Shown one piece after another: positions 1 to 7,577 of a stretch of DNA of 11,582 nt; positions within the stretch are counted from its first letter, which is position 1; the number at the start of each line of letters is the position of its first letter. Position numbers and translations under genes: made by a program. Under the pieces are notes generated by a model, which had not been told where the DNA came from, ran no database searches, and saw nothing but the letters and a program-made list of their open reading frames with translations. This stretch comes from DASXRU01 sp036506395 (GTDB lineage Bacteria > Acidobacteriota > Blastocatellia > Pyrinomonadales > Pyrinomonadaceae), in contig DASXRU010000074.1 of NCBI GenBank assembly GCA_036506395.1, positions 1 to 11,582 on the forward strand. The letters run 5' to 3'.

Positions 1-57
1 GCTGATAGAACTCCCGAGCCAACCCACCGGGGGCGGTACTGACAAGCACTCCTGCTT

Positions 58-71
58 ACGAGCGCGCTCGT
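58..71. repeat. 14-bp perfect palindrome downstream of the VOC gene
   Basis: The 14 bases acgagcgcgctcgt are perfectly self-complementary and end three bases before the VOC stop codon (75-77). Two more small inverted repeats sit beyond it: aagca/tgctt at 44-48 and 53-57, and accg/cggt at 26-29 and 34-37. On the minus strand these would form stem-loops at the end of the VOC transcript. No T-run follows, so an intrinsic terminator is not supported; a 3' processing or stability structure, or the edge of a dispersed repeat, is possible. Confidence 0.45.
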
Positions 72-74
72 CGT

Positions 75-461
75 TCACTTTTGTTCAATCACTGACAGAA
101 TATTTCCGGCCGGGTCTTTGAACCAGGCGATGTTCGGGCCCTGGCCGCGGTCTGCGCCGCGAAAGATGCCCTTTGCATCGGTCTTCATCTCGCCCTCGTA
201 ATGCTCAAAACGCACGCCGAGTTTGATTAGCTGGTCTACGGCTTCGTCAATATCGTCCACCGGGAAATTGAGGATAGTGAACGTGGCCGGTTCATGATTG
301 GGCTTGGGATATATGAACACCTGGCCGCCACCGGCGATCTTCAGCGCCAAACCTTCCGGCGTTTCGGAAACTTCCAACCCGAGCGTTTGGCCGTAGAACT
401 CTTTGGCTTTTTGCAGATCGTTTACCGAAAAACCACTGAACGCTTTTGTGTTTTTGAACAT
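75..461 (-). CDS. VOC family (glyoxalase/bleomycin-resistance fold) protein
   Basis: Small cytoplasmic protein of 128 residues with one vicinal-oxygen-chelate domain. The N-terminal module GFSVNDLQKAKEFYGQTLGL is the usual beta-alpha signature of the fold, and the C-terminal strand WFKDPAGNILSVIEQ is the usual closing motif. Families of this type include glyoxalase I, extradiol dioxygenases and antibiotic-binding proteins, so substrate and reaction cannot be assigned. The first strand has Ser-Val where metal-dependent glyoxalases usually carry a His, so a canonical metal site is doubtful. The open frame extends 19 codons further upstream, but the ATG at 461 was chosen because an AGGA Shine-Dalgarno lies about five bases before it and because the family normally starts at this point; the extra codons fall in the palindromic repeat. 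It follows the GNAT gene on the same strand with a 187-bp gap, so co-transcription is uncertain. Confidence 0.85.
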   Translation of the reverse strand: MFKNTKAFSGFSVNDLQKAKEFYGQTLGLEVSETPEGLALKIAGGGQVFIYPKPNHEPATFTILNFPVDDIDEAVDQLIKLGVRFEHYEGEMKTDAKGIFRGADRGQGPNIAWFKDPAGNILSVIEQK

Positions 462-489
462 TGGATTCCTCGTTAGGTTGAACCGATCA

Positions 490-614
490 TTTTCCATATA
501 ACATTTTCCATTTCTCATCTGTCATTGCTTTCGACCGATATGCGTGGGCCATATCGGTCACTGTTAACTTGGTCCCAAATGAAAAATGGGAAATGACAAA
601 TGATATATGGAAAA
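490..614. repeat. Compound intergenic inverted repeat with a central hairpin
   Basis: Two arms of about 37 bases, 490-526 and 577-614, are reverse complements with 31 of 37 positions matching. Each is built of T-rich units such as catttgtcatttc. Between them lies a perfect 10-bp hairpin: gaccgatatg at 533-542, a seven-base loop, and catatcggtc at 550-559. The whole element fills the gap between the GNAT and VOC genes. A related one-armed version lies at 4524-4571. There is no T-run beside the hairpin, so it looks more like a non-autonomous palindromic repeat than a terminator. The function is unknown. Confidence 0.7.
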
Positions 615-648
615 TCTTCTTTGCTTTCGAACCCCCAGATCTTCCTCT

Positions 649-1143
649 CTACGTGACTTTCTCCTCCCCCGCCAAATCCTCAAGCGCTTCCCCCGATAGT
701 CGAAACACCGTCCACTCATCCATGGCATGGGCGCCGAGCTGTTTGTAGAACCCGATTGCCGGTTCGTTCCAATCCAGCACGGCCCACTCCAGCCGGCAAC
801 AACCACGCTCGATCGCCACGCGCGCAAGGTGCCTCAGCAACTGGCGGCCGGCTCCTTTTCCGCGCGCTGCGGGACGGACGTAGAGATCTTCCAGGTACAG
901 TCCCTGCCGGTCAACAAAACTTGAATAGTTGAAGAAGTAGATTGCGAAGCCGACCGGTTCCTGATCGTCGTAAGCCAACAGGGCCTCAGCGGCAGGATTG
1001 GGACCAAACAGAGTTTCGTGCAAGCCCTCTTCGGTCGCGGTCACGCCATGGAGCATTTTTTCATATTCGGCCAGCTCCTTTATGAAGCGAAGGATCAGCG
1101 GCACGTCGCCGGCCGTGGCTTTTTCTATGCGCAATCGACTCAC
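649..1143 (-). CDS. GNAT N-acetyltransferase, SSAT/diamine acetyltransferase-like
   Basis: A 164-residue cytoplasmic acetyltransferase that would transfer an acetyl group from acetyl-CoA to an amine. The acetyl-CoA pyrophosphate loop is RGKGAG at residues 94-99, following the strand GLYLEDLYVRP. The sequence FFNYSSFVDRQGLYLEDLYV, followed later by WAVLDWNEPAIGFYKQLGA, is the pattern of the spermidine/spermine and thialysine acetyltransferase branch; Tyr133 aligns with the general-acid tyrosine of that family. Polyamine, thialysine or another amine could be the substrate, and sequence alone does not decide. The start is GTG at 1143, directly after the TAA stop of the upstream propeller gene, with a weak GGGAAG as ribosome binding site, so translation is probably coupled. 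Length is normal for the family. Confidence 0.87.
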   Translation of the reverse strand: MSRLRIEKATAGDVPLILRFIKELAEYEKMLHGVTATEEGLHETLFGPNPAAEALLAYDDQEPVGFAIYFFNYSSFVDRQGLYLEDLYVRPAARGKGAGRQLLRHLARVAIERGCCRLEWAVLDWNEPAIGFYKQLGAHAMDEWTVFRLSGEALEDLAGEEKVT

Positions 1144-2190
1144 TTACTTCCCAACCACCAACAAAGTGAAGCTGCCGGGGACAATGCTGGGACGCGGTCG
1201 CGGTCGCTCCGCTGTGGGCGCGGGCGGCGGTCCAAACTCGGCCGTAACGAGAAATATTTTGTGCGTCTTTGGATCGAGGCTCATGGTGCGCGCGCCTCTC
1301 TGCGTCGGCACGTTTTCAACTACGCTGAATTTATCCGGCGCGTCTTCGTGAATTACCGTCAGAGTGCCCTCACCGTTCGAGCTGAAAGCCATTTGGTTCG
1401 ACGAATCAAATGCAGCGAAATCAACGCCACTGCCGATTGGCAAAGTTGTTACGACGCTGCCTTTGTCAGCGTCCACAACGGCCATCAGCTTGTTAGCGCA
1501 CCCGGCAAACAGCCGGTGATGCTGACGATCCATTGCCAGCCCCGTCGGCTCTTCGGCCGGAGCCAGCGGCCAGCGCGCTTCAACAATAAGTTTGTGCGCA
1601 TCAATCTTCGCGATCATGCTCTTGTCTTCAAGATTGATGTAGATGTTTCCTTTCTCGTCGGACACGGCTGACTCCGGCCGGCCATCCAGAGGAATGGTGC
1701 CCTTCACCGTTTCAATCTTCGGATCGATGGCAGTTGCGTCATGGCTGGCTCCGTTACAAGTGAAGATCAGCTTCGAGGCCGGATCGTACATGATCGCATC
1801 GGGGTTCTTGCCGACGGGAATCTGCTTCAAGACTTTCAGCGTCTTGAGATCGAAAACAGTCACGGAGTTATCGCGACCGTTACTGGTAAATCCTTTGCCC
1901 AGATCCTGCACCAGCGCGATGCCATGCACGCCATTGGTGCCGGGAATATCGCCGACAATTTTTTCCGTCTCCATGTCGAAGACCATCACATGAGTTGAGC
2001 GGGAGATATAGATCCGCCGCGCACTGCTATCGACGTTAAGGTAGTCCCAGCCGCCATCTCCGCCCAGGGTTATCTTCTTAATAAGGTGATAGCCGGCAGG
2101 AGCTGCGGCGTGTGTTCGGACGTGATTTGCAGCAAGACTCTGAAGCAGGAACAGGCAAATCGCTAAAGTAATTAGGACACGAATTCTCAT
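1144..2190 (-). CDS. Secreted YVTN/YncE-type beta-propeller protein
   Basis: A 348-residue protein beginning with a Sec signal peptide: charged MRIR, a hydrophobic core to about residue 20, and likely cleavage near the alanines at 28-31. The mature part is a run of propeller blades marked by repeated IYIS/IYINLED, VTVFDLKTLKVLKQIPVGKN and DxxxxKLIFTC elements, the pattern of YVTN repeat proteins. These form six- to eight-bladed propellers, usually periplasmic or extracellular, and often serve in binding or redox maturation; no catalytic residues can be named. Near the C-terminus is a Pro/Arg-rich insert (PPPAPTAERPRPRPS). The ATG start has a good GGAGA six bases upstream. It is the first gene of a minus-strand group with the GNAT gene and is divergent from the two-component system. 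Confidence 0.85.
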   Translation of the reverse strand: MRIRVLITLAICLFLLQSLAANHVRTHAAAPAGYHLIKKITLGGDGGWDYLNVDSSARRIYISRSTHVMVFDMETEKIVGDIPGTNGVHGIALVQDLGKGFTSNGRDNSVTVFDLKTLKVLKQIPVGKNPDAIMYDPASKLIFTCNGASHDATAIDPKIETVKGTIPLDGRPESAVSDEKGNIYINLEDKSMIAKIDAHKLIVEARWPLAPAEEPTGLAMDRQHHRLFAGCANKLMAVVDADKGSVVTTLPIGSGVDFAAFDSSNQMAFSSNGEGTLTVIHEDAPDKFSVVENVPTQRGARTMSLDPKTHKIFLVTAEFGPPPAPTAERPRPRPSIVPGSFTLLVVGK

Positions 2191-2295
2191 GATTATCTCC
2201 TTGGAAAATACCGTTGGCTATTAGCTGAAATGTACGCTGTTCGGCGTAGTCTATCAGAAAAAACTAAGACGCTGGAATGCGCACTAACCCAACCA

Positions 2296-2329
2296 GCAGT
2301 TAGGAAGGGCTTGCCCCCTTCCTGACTGC
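2296..2329. promoter_or_regulatory. Strong hairpin in the divergent promoter region
   Basis: Bases 2296-2309 and 2316-2329 form a 14-pair stem with one G-T pair and a six-base loop (cttgcc). It lies in the 221-bp gap between the divergent propeller and response-regulator genes, more than 80 bp from either start. A second short inverted repeat, ttctta/taagaa at 2333-2338 and 2343-2348 with loop aaca, follows at once. These could be a regulator site, a leader structure, or a single REP-like repeat. No convincing -35/-10 pair could be assigned in this gap. Confidence 0.5.
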
Positions 2330-2411
2330 AAGTTCTTAAACATAAGAATCTTCCTGTATCATGAAAGCAGGTTGTCTCCTTATTCACGATAATCACGCAA
2401 AGAGTTACTAG

Positions 2412-3092
2412 TTGCGAATCCTACTGGTTGAAGACGAGCCAAGCGCGGCGCTGATGCTTGCCAAAGGGCTGCGCGAACAAGCCTACGCGGTTGATGTGGC
2501 CGCCGACGGTGAGGCGGCCCTCTACCAGACCAGCATCAACGATTACGATTTAGTCATACTTGATGTCATGCTTCCGCTCAAGGACGGCATTGAGGTCTGC
2601 AACGAGATTCGCGCCGGCGGGTCAGCGGTTCCGGTGCTAATGCTAACGGCCCGCGACTCTATCCTTGATCGCATCGTTGGCCTGGATTCGGGTGCTGACG
2701 ATTACCTCATCAAGCCCTTCGATTTTCACGAACTAATGGCGCGCAGTCGAGCGCTCTTGCGTCGCGGAAAGGCCCTGCACTCGGATCCGATCACGGTGGC
2801 CGACCTCGAAGTTGATACCCGCGCGAAACGTGTGAAACGAGCTGGACGCCAGATTCAATTGACCACCAAGGAATATGCCCTGATTGAATACCTGGCGCGA
2901 CACGCGGACCGGGTCGTCGGCAGGGCCGAAATTGCCGGACATGTGTGGGACGAAAACTTTGACATCTTCTCTAATCTCATAGAGGTCTATGTGCAGCGTT
3001 TGCGCCGCAAGCTCGACGATGGACATGAACTAAAGCTGCTGCGCACGCGACGCGGTGAAGGGTACATGCTCACGTCGCAGGATGAGGATTAA
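2412..3092 (+). CDS. OmpR/PhoB-family response regulator
   Basis: A 226-residue two-component response regulator. The receiver domain (about 1-118) has the acidic pair Glu7/Asp8, the phospho-acceptor Asp51 in LVILDVMLPLKDG, Thr79 in MLTARD and Lys101 in YLIKPFDF, all the switch residues needed for phosphorylation. The C-terminal winged-helix DNA-binding domain (about 125-222) includes LTTKEYALIEYLARHADRVV and the recognition region NLIEVYVQRLRRKLD. The start is TTG at 2412: the previous in-frame codon is a TAG stop and the receiver motif begins at once, so no other start is possible. The ribosome site is weak (AAGAG). The kinase gene starts one base after its stop. Target genes are not known; the divergent propeller operon is a possible one. 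Confidence 0.93.
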   Translation: MRILLVEDEPSAALMLAKGLREQAYAVDVAADGEAALYQTSINDYDLVILDVMLPLKDGIEVCNEIRAGGSAVPVLMLTARDSILDRIVGLDSGADDYLIKPFDFHELMARSRALLRRGKALHSDPITVADLEVDTRAKRVKRAGRQIQLTTKEYALIEYLARHADRVVGRAEIAGHVWDENFDIFSNLIEVYVQRLRRKLDDGHELKLLRTRRGEGYMLTSQDED

Positions 3093-3093
3093 G

Positions 3094-4518
3094 ATGTTCG
3101 ATTCTGTGCGCACAAGGTTAACGCTCTGGCACACCGGAGTACTGGCGCTGGTGCTGATTGGCTTTAGTCTTGCGGTGTATGCGCTGCTTTCGCGCAGCCT
3201 CTATCGTCGTCTGGATGATGATTTGAGAACCACTGTGAAAGAGATGGGATTCTCTCTCGCAGACGACATCGATGCCGGGGAGGCGGAAACAAAAGCCGCC
3301 GCGAACGGATTGTATGAACATATCGGACCACGCCAGTCAGCAGCCATCTTTGATGCTGAGGGCCGGTTGATCGCTGAAAACCCGTCGTTGAGCGACGTCC
3401 ATGCCCAGCTTCCTGCTCCCGGCTCAATTCCGGCTGATCAGGCCCGGCTCTATACAATTCCTTCCCCTGGCAGCGCTGGCCGGCGAGTGGCGGTACAACG
3501 CATCACGCTAGGAAATCCAGGCAGGACATACTTGATGGTAGTCGACCACCCGCTCGATGAGGTGGCCAATCAACTGAAAACAATCCGTGTGGTTTTCTAT
3601 CTGGCAATCTCCGTGGCGCTGCTCTTCGCCGGGTTAAGCGGATGGTTTCTGGCGCGCCGCAGTCTTGCCCCGGTGGTTGACATGATGGAGCGCGCGCGGC
3701 AAATCAGTGCCGAGAACCTGGAACAGAGACTGCCGATTGCCAACCCTCATGACGAACTGGGACGCCTGGCTTCAACATTCAACGCCTTGCTGATCAGGCT
3801 TGATGACTCCTTCGCAGCGCAACGCCGATTCATGGCCGATGCTTCGCATGAGCTGCGAACACCTCTTTCTGTGATGCAGACAGCTACGGGGGTAACGCTG
3901 GCGCAGAGCACCCGCGACGAGAGCGAGTATCGCGAGGGACTAAGAGTGATTGATCAGCAGGTGCGACGTTTGACGAAGATTGTTCAGGAGATGTTCACCC
4001 TGGCGCGCGCGGATGCCGGAGGTCTGGAGTTACATTACAACGACTTTTACCTGGACGAAATGATCTTAGAGACTTCCCGCGCGGCGGAGATTTTAGCTAT
4101 TCGCAAAGACGTTAAGATTGACGTAGGAAGACTAAGCGAAACACCGTATCACGGTGACGAAGGTTTGCTGCGTCAGATGCTCCTGAACCTGCTGCATAAC
4201 GCGATCAAACATACTCTGCCGGGCGGCAGCGTAAGCTTGAAACTGCAACAGCATGCCTCGCAATATGAAATTATTGTCTCCGATACCGGCCTGGGAATTC
4301 CGCTCGAAGCGCAAACGCACATCTTCGAACGTTTCTATCATGTGGATAAAGCGCGCTCGCGAAATGAGACTACGGAGGATAGTGGCGGCGCCGGATTGGG
4401 GTTATCAATCGCGAAATGGATCGCCGAGGCGCATCGCGGGGCACTCAAGCTTCAACATTCGGATCAGACCGGCACTACCTTTGTTGCCTTCCTGCCCGTC
4501 GTCCCTCACCGTCAGTAG
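3094..4518 (+). CDS. HAMP-domain sensor histidine kinase
   Basis: A 474-residue inner-membrane kinase and the partner of the adjacent OmpR-type regulator. TM1 spans about residues 14-33, a periplasmic sensor region about 36-165, and TM2 about 167-187. A HAMP linker follows (about 187-240), containing RRSLAPVVDM and HDELGRLASTFNALL. The dimerisation domain carries His252 in ADASHELRTPLS, the autophosphorylation site. The ATPase domain has the N box NLLHNAIKH (Asn369), the G1 box DTGLGI (Asp397), FERFYHVD, and the G2 box GAGLGLS (about 432-438). All catalytic motifs are intact. The ATG at 3094 was preferred to one at 3082 because GAGGA lies five bases before it. The periplasmic part gives no clear ligand; metals, cationic peptides or envelope stress are usual for such pairs. 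Confidence 0.92.
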   Translation: MFDSVRTRLTLWHTGVLALVLIGFSLAVYALLSRSLYRRLDDDLRTTVKEMGFSLADDIDAGEAETKAAANGLYEHIGPRQSAAIFDAEGRLIAENPSLSDVHAQLPAPGSIPADQARLYTIPSPGSAGRRVAVQRITLGNPGRTYLMVVDHPLDEVANQLKTIRVVFYLAISVALLFAGLSGWFLARRSLAPVVDMMERARQISAENLEQRLPIANPHDELGRLASTFNALLIRLDDSFAAQRRFMADASHELRTPLSVMQTATGVTLAQSTRDESEYREGLRVIDQQVRRLTKIVQEMFTLARADAGGLELHYNDFYLDEMILETSRAAEILAIRKDVKIDVGRLSETPYHGDEGLLRQMLLNLLHNAIKHTLPGGSVSLKLQQHASQYEIIVSDTGLGIPLEAQTHIFERFYHVDKARSRNETTEDSGGAGLGLSIAKWIAEAHRGALKLQHSDQTGTTFVAFLPVVPHRQ

Positions 4519-4523
4519 TTAGT

Positions 4524-4571
4524 TCCCATTTTCCCATTTGTCATTTCTCATTATTTCTCATTTGTCATTGG
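4524..4571. repeat. T-rich low-complexity intergenic repeat
   Basis: Starting six bases after the kinase stop, the stretch consists of variants of cattt, tcatttc and catttgtcatt, including catttgtcatttc at 4535-4547 and catttgtcatt at 4559-4569. The first 13-base core also occurs in reverse complement at 590-602, in the palindrome between the GNAT and VOC genes. The two loci therefore share a dispersed repeat family, found in both cases next to stem-loops and outside coding sequence. Confidence 0.65.
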
Positions 4572-4596
4572 GCGGAAGCGGATTCAAATCCTGTAA

Positions 4597-4651
4597 CCCA
4601 TGGTAGCCGAAAGCGGCAACCCTGGGCTCTGAGACGCAACCGCTTTGCGGT
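4597..4651. repeat. Pair of stem-loops in the kinase-radical SAM intergenic gap
   Basis: The first stem pairs 4597-4609 (cccatggtagccg) with 4614-4626 (cggcaaccctggg), with 11 of 13 positions complementary around an aaag loop. The second pairs accgc at 4639-4643 with gcggt at 4647-4651 around ttt. In addition aaagcgg at 4610-4616 can pair with ccgcttt at 4640-4646, giving a competing fold. The unit follows the T-rich repeat directly and may be part of the same dispersed element. No T-run follows. The rest of the gap, to the ribosome site at about 4756, shows nothing recognisable. Confidence 0.55.
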
Positions 4652-4766
4652 AACGCCTGTTTATCATCTGTTCATCTACATTCCTGTACCTTGCCTCCGG
4701 TTTCCCATTAGAAACCCCTCCGAGTCACAAATACGCCATTCCTTTTCTTCGCGGTGAGGTGTCTTT

Positions 4767-6170
4767 ATGTCTGTCGTAGTTATCGCAGATTTATCTGCAA
4801 AAAGCGGATCTGTCAGCAAAGACACCGTCGCCGGTGGCTACGGCTCGCGCTTTAGCGGCGATTCTGTCGCCACTCGTTTCGCAAAGAACCTGCGCCGAGT
4901 TTTTCTCAACTTGCCGAGCATTCACACCGGCTATCTCGCTGCGATCTTCGCGCGCGCTGGCCACCAGATCATCGTGACGCGAGACGATAGCCCGGTGAAG
5001 GGTGACCTTGGGCTGGTGCTAACCTCGCTGGTGGATTACAAGCATGAGCGCGAATGGGCGATAAACGCGCGCGCCAGAGGAATGAAGGTTGGGTTTTTTG
5101 GCACGCCCGCCACGCATTTACCCGAACTCTTCACCGACGCGGCAGACTTCACCCTGGCCGGTGAGCCTGAAGAGGCGGCCATCAGAATAGCCAACGGCGA
5201 AGATGTGCGCGGAATCGTCAAGAGCGCGGCTATTAATGATCTGGACTCTCTACCTTTCCCTGGATGGGACTTGGTGAAAACCAAACGTTTCGGCCACGCT
5301 AACTATCACCGGGCCGGTTTGACGCGCGCCTTTCCCATGTACACCAGCCGCAGCTGCCCGGAACATTGCACCTATTGTCCGCATCGGATTACCGCCGGCT
5401 ATCGCCAACGTTCAGTCGAATCAGTGGTGGCTGAAATGGCAGAATTGAGCGAGCGGTACGGCAACCCACACATCAAGATTCGCGATCCGCTATTCACGCT
5501 CGACCGCGATCGCTGCTTTCAAATTGCTGAGGCAATTCGCTCCCGAGGCTTGCGCCTTTCTTTTGAATGCGAAACACGCATGGATGATCTCGACGAGAAA
5601 TTGATCCGCGCTTTGCACGCTGCCGGGCTGCGGGAAATTTCTTTCGGCGTCGAATCGCCCGACCCGCTGGTCTTGAAAAAGGTCGCCAGGCGATTCATTC
5701 CCCACCAACACATGCGCAACATCATCAAGCTGGGCTGGGAACTGGGCGTGGCGACGACGGCCTTTTATGTCATCGGCTTCATGCAGGATACCGAAGAGAG
5801 CATTGAAGAATTGATTCGCTTCGCGTGCGAGCTTGATAGCACCTACGCCAACTTCAAGATTCTAACTCCCTATCCAGGCACGCCGCAGTTCAACCAGTTG
5901 AAGCCGCTCATCTTCGAGACGGATTGGGAAAAGTTCGATGGCTATACGCTTACCTTCAATCATCCCGTCTTAACGCCGCGCCGGGCGCGCCTGATGCTGG
6001 GTATGGCATATTCGCGCTTCATGTGGCGTCCCAGTCAACTCTGCAACTGGCTGGGACTGCATGAGTATTCCCACCATTCGTGGCTGCAAAGAGCGGACGC
6101 CTGGTCCTGGCGTAAACAGGATTATTTCGACCGCCCGTGGGTTTCGCAGAGAAAGCAGGCGACGATATGA
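4767..6170 (+). CDS. B12-binding-domain radical SAM enzyme
   Basis: A 467-residue cytoplasmic iron-sulfur enzyme. Residues about 44-170 resemble the cobalamin-binding domain of class B radical SAM proteins (RRVFLNLPS, GYLAAIFARAGHQIIV, GFFGTPATHLPE, DFTLAGEPEEAA, INDLDSLPFPGWDLV). No DxHxxG motif is present, as is usual for this class. The radical SAM barrel follows with the [4Fe-4S] ligands Cys197, Cys201 and Cys204 in SCPEHCTYC, and conserved ISFGVESPDPLVLKKVARR and YVIGFMQDTEES strands. Such enzymes do methylations, cyclisations or rearrangements on unactivated carbon; the substrate is not predictable here. The N-terminus carries about 43 extra residues rich in Ser and Gly. GAGGTG five bases upstream supports the ATG. 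The aminotransferase gene overlaps its stop as ATGA, so the two are very likely translated together and act in one pathway. Confidence 0.88.
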   Translation: MSVVVIADLSAKSGSVSKDTVAGGYGSRFSGDSVATRFAKNLRRVFLNLPSIHTGYLAAIFARAGHQIIVTRDDSPVKGDLGLVLTSLVDYKHEREWAINARARGMKVGFFGTPATHLPELFTDAADFTLAGEPEEAAIRIANGEDVRGIVKSAAINDLDSLPFPGWDLVKTKRFGHANYHRAGLTRAFPMYTSRSCPEHCTYCPHRITAGYRQRSVESVVAEMAELSERYGNPHIKIRDPLFTLDRDRCFQIAEAIRSRGLRLSFECETRMDDLDEKLIRALHAAGLREISFGVESPDPLVLKKVARRFIPHQHMRNIIKLGWELGVATTAFYVIGFMQDTEESIEELIRFACELDSTYANFKILTPYPGTPQFNQLKPLIFETDWEKFDGYTLTFNHPVLTPRRARLMLGMAYSRFMWRPSQLCNWLGLHEYSHHSWLQRADAWSWRKQDYFDRPWVSQRKQATI

Positions 6171-7519
6171 GTTTACGCACCATCGCGCGTTATGGCGTGC
6201 GCTCGGTTCCGGGCGAAGAGAAAGAGATCGTGGCCGCATTTCGTCGCGGTGAAGCTATTGACGGCCCGGCCATCGCCGAATTTGAAAGGTGTTTGGCTGC
6301 TTATCACTACATGGATTTTGCTGTGGCCGCTTCGTTCGGGCGAATGGCCTTTTACTACATCCTGCGTGGACTCAATTTACCACCCGGTAGCGAAATAATC
6401 TTTCCCGCGCTTACGTTTTGGGTGGTGCCTGAAATTGCGCGGCGCGCCGGCCTCAAACCCGTCTTCGTCGATATCGATCCTTTCACCTTCAACCTCGATC
6501 CGAACAAGATCGAAGCTGCAATCACAGACCGGACGCGGGCCATTGTTCCCACGCACCTCTACGGGCAACCATGCGAGATGTCAAAAATCATTCCGATCGC
6601 GGACCAGCATGACCTGGTGGTAATAGAGGATTGCGCGCAGGCAGTTGGGGCGCGTTACAAAGGCCGGCTGGTGGGCACGTTCGGCGCCGCTTCTTTTTTC
6701 AGTTTTCAAATGCTCAAGGGCATCAACACGTATGGCGGTGGCATGGCTTTGACGAATGACCCGGCATTGGCTGGGCGCGTGCGCGAGCAGGCCGAGAGCG
6801 AGCCGCAGGCCAGCCTGGCGGAGTTAAGCAAACGTTTCCTGACCGGCTATGCCGCGCGAATGGGCATCAGCCCCACGGGATTTACTTTCTGGGGATTTCC
6901 CCTGCAGGCAGCAGCTTCGTTCTTCGGTAATTACGATCTCTCGAAACATATCTGGGAGAAGATACGTCCTCTCGATCATTTTCCGCGCGCCTACCGCCGA
7001 CGTTACACAAACCTACAGGCAATTATCGGACTGCGCGGCCTGGCTAAGCTCGATGAGCTGAATGCTCTTTCACGCGATAACGCGCGACGCTACACAGAAG
7101 GTCTGGCTGATTGTCACGCCGTGCGAGTGCCGCAGGTAAATGGGGCTACCGAACATGTGTACTACCAGTATTGTATCTACGTATCCGATCCATCTCGTGC
7201 CAGCCGGCGCGCAATTCAGCGCGGCGTTGACTTCGAAACTACACACGTTGATGTATGTTCCTCGCTGCCCCTCTTCAAAGAGTTTGCGGCCGAGTGTGCC
7301 GGCGCTGAGATGGCCCAGGAGGCGCTTCAGCTCCCCGTTTATTCGCGCCTGCGAATTTCGGATGTTGAGCGAGTGTTGCGCGTCGTCCGAAAGGTTACCG
7401 GCGATCTTGCCCCGCTTGCTCCCCTGGCGGAAGCGCGCAAGCTTAACTTACTATCGCCGGCAACGTGGGAACGGGCAGACAAAGCGAGCGTGAGTTACCA
7501 ACGTGGCGGGATTCGTTAG
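6167..7519 (+). CDS. DegT/DnrJ/EryC1/StrS-type PLP aminotransferase
   Basis: A 450-residue PLP-dependent enzyme of the family that usually transaminates keto sugars with glutamate as donor. The cofactor sites are visible: EDCAQAVGA with Asp155 and Gln158, which contact the pyridine ring, and Lys184 in FSFQMLKGINTYGGGMAL, the Schiff-base lysine. The substrate-side signature SEIIFPALTFWVVPEIARRAGLKPVFVDID is also typical. Length is somewhat above the 370-400 residues common in the family because of a stretch after about residue 215 (FLTGYAARMGIS onward) and a C-terminal tail. The ATG at 6167 overlaps the radical SAM stop by four bases and has AGG seven bases upstream; an in-frame ATG at 6137 lies inside the previous gene and is less likely. 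The product may be an amino sugar or another aminated metabolite made with the radical SAM enzyme. Confidence 0.9.
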   Translation: MSLRTIARYGVRSVPGEEKEIVAAFRRGEAIDGPAIAEFERCLAAYHYMDFAVAASFGRMAFYYILRGLNLPPGSEIIFPALTFWVVPEIARRAGLKPVFVDIDPFTFNLDPNKIEAAITDRTRAIVPTHLYGQPCEMSKIIPIADQHDLVVIEDCAQAVGARYKGRLVGTFGAASFFSFQMLKGINTYGGGMALTNDPALAGRVREQAESEPQASLAELSKRFLTGYAARMGISPTGFTFWGFPLQAAASFFGNYDLSKHIWEKIRPLDHFPRAYRRRYTNLQAIIGLRGLAKLDELNALSRDNARRYTEGLADCHAVRVPQVNGATEHVYYQYCIYVSDPSRASRRAIQRGVDFETTHVDVCSSLPLFKEFAAECAGAEMAQEALQLPVYSRLRISDVERVLRVVRKVTGDLAPLAPLAEARKLNLLSPATWERADKASVSYQRGGIR

Positions 7520-7577
7520 CTGCATACTAAATCCAGCGGTAATCGCCGTCCTGGCTGCAAACGATCAGAGTTTGGGG

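Noticed and set aside
533..559. Perfect 10-bp hairpin as an intrinsic terminator for the acetyltransferase gene.
   Set aside because: No T-run follows on either strand, and it lies inside a larger inverted repeat.
1018..1671. Long plus-strand frame of 217 codons opposite the propeller and acetyltransferase genes.
   Set aside because: It is antisense to two well-supported genes, spans their junction, and shows no domain.
2193..2396. Minus-strand frame of 67 codons upstream of the propeller gene.
   Set aside because: It covers the hairpin and the promoter region and shows no protein character.
4576..4595. attcaaatcc resembles a tRNA T-loop.
   Set aside because: The flanking bases do not form the five-pair T-stem and no acceptor, D or anticodon arm is present.
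7503..7577. Upstream GTG start for the DedA protein.
   Set aside because: It lacks a ribosome site and adds 25 residues not usual before the YGY motif; it remains possible.
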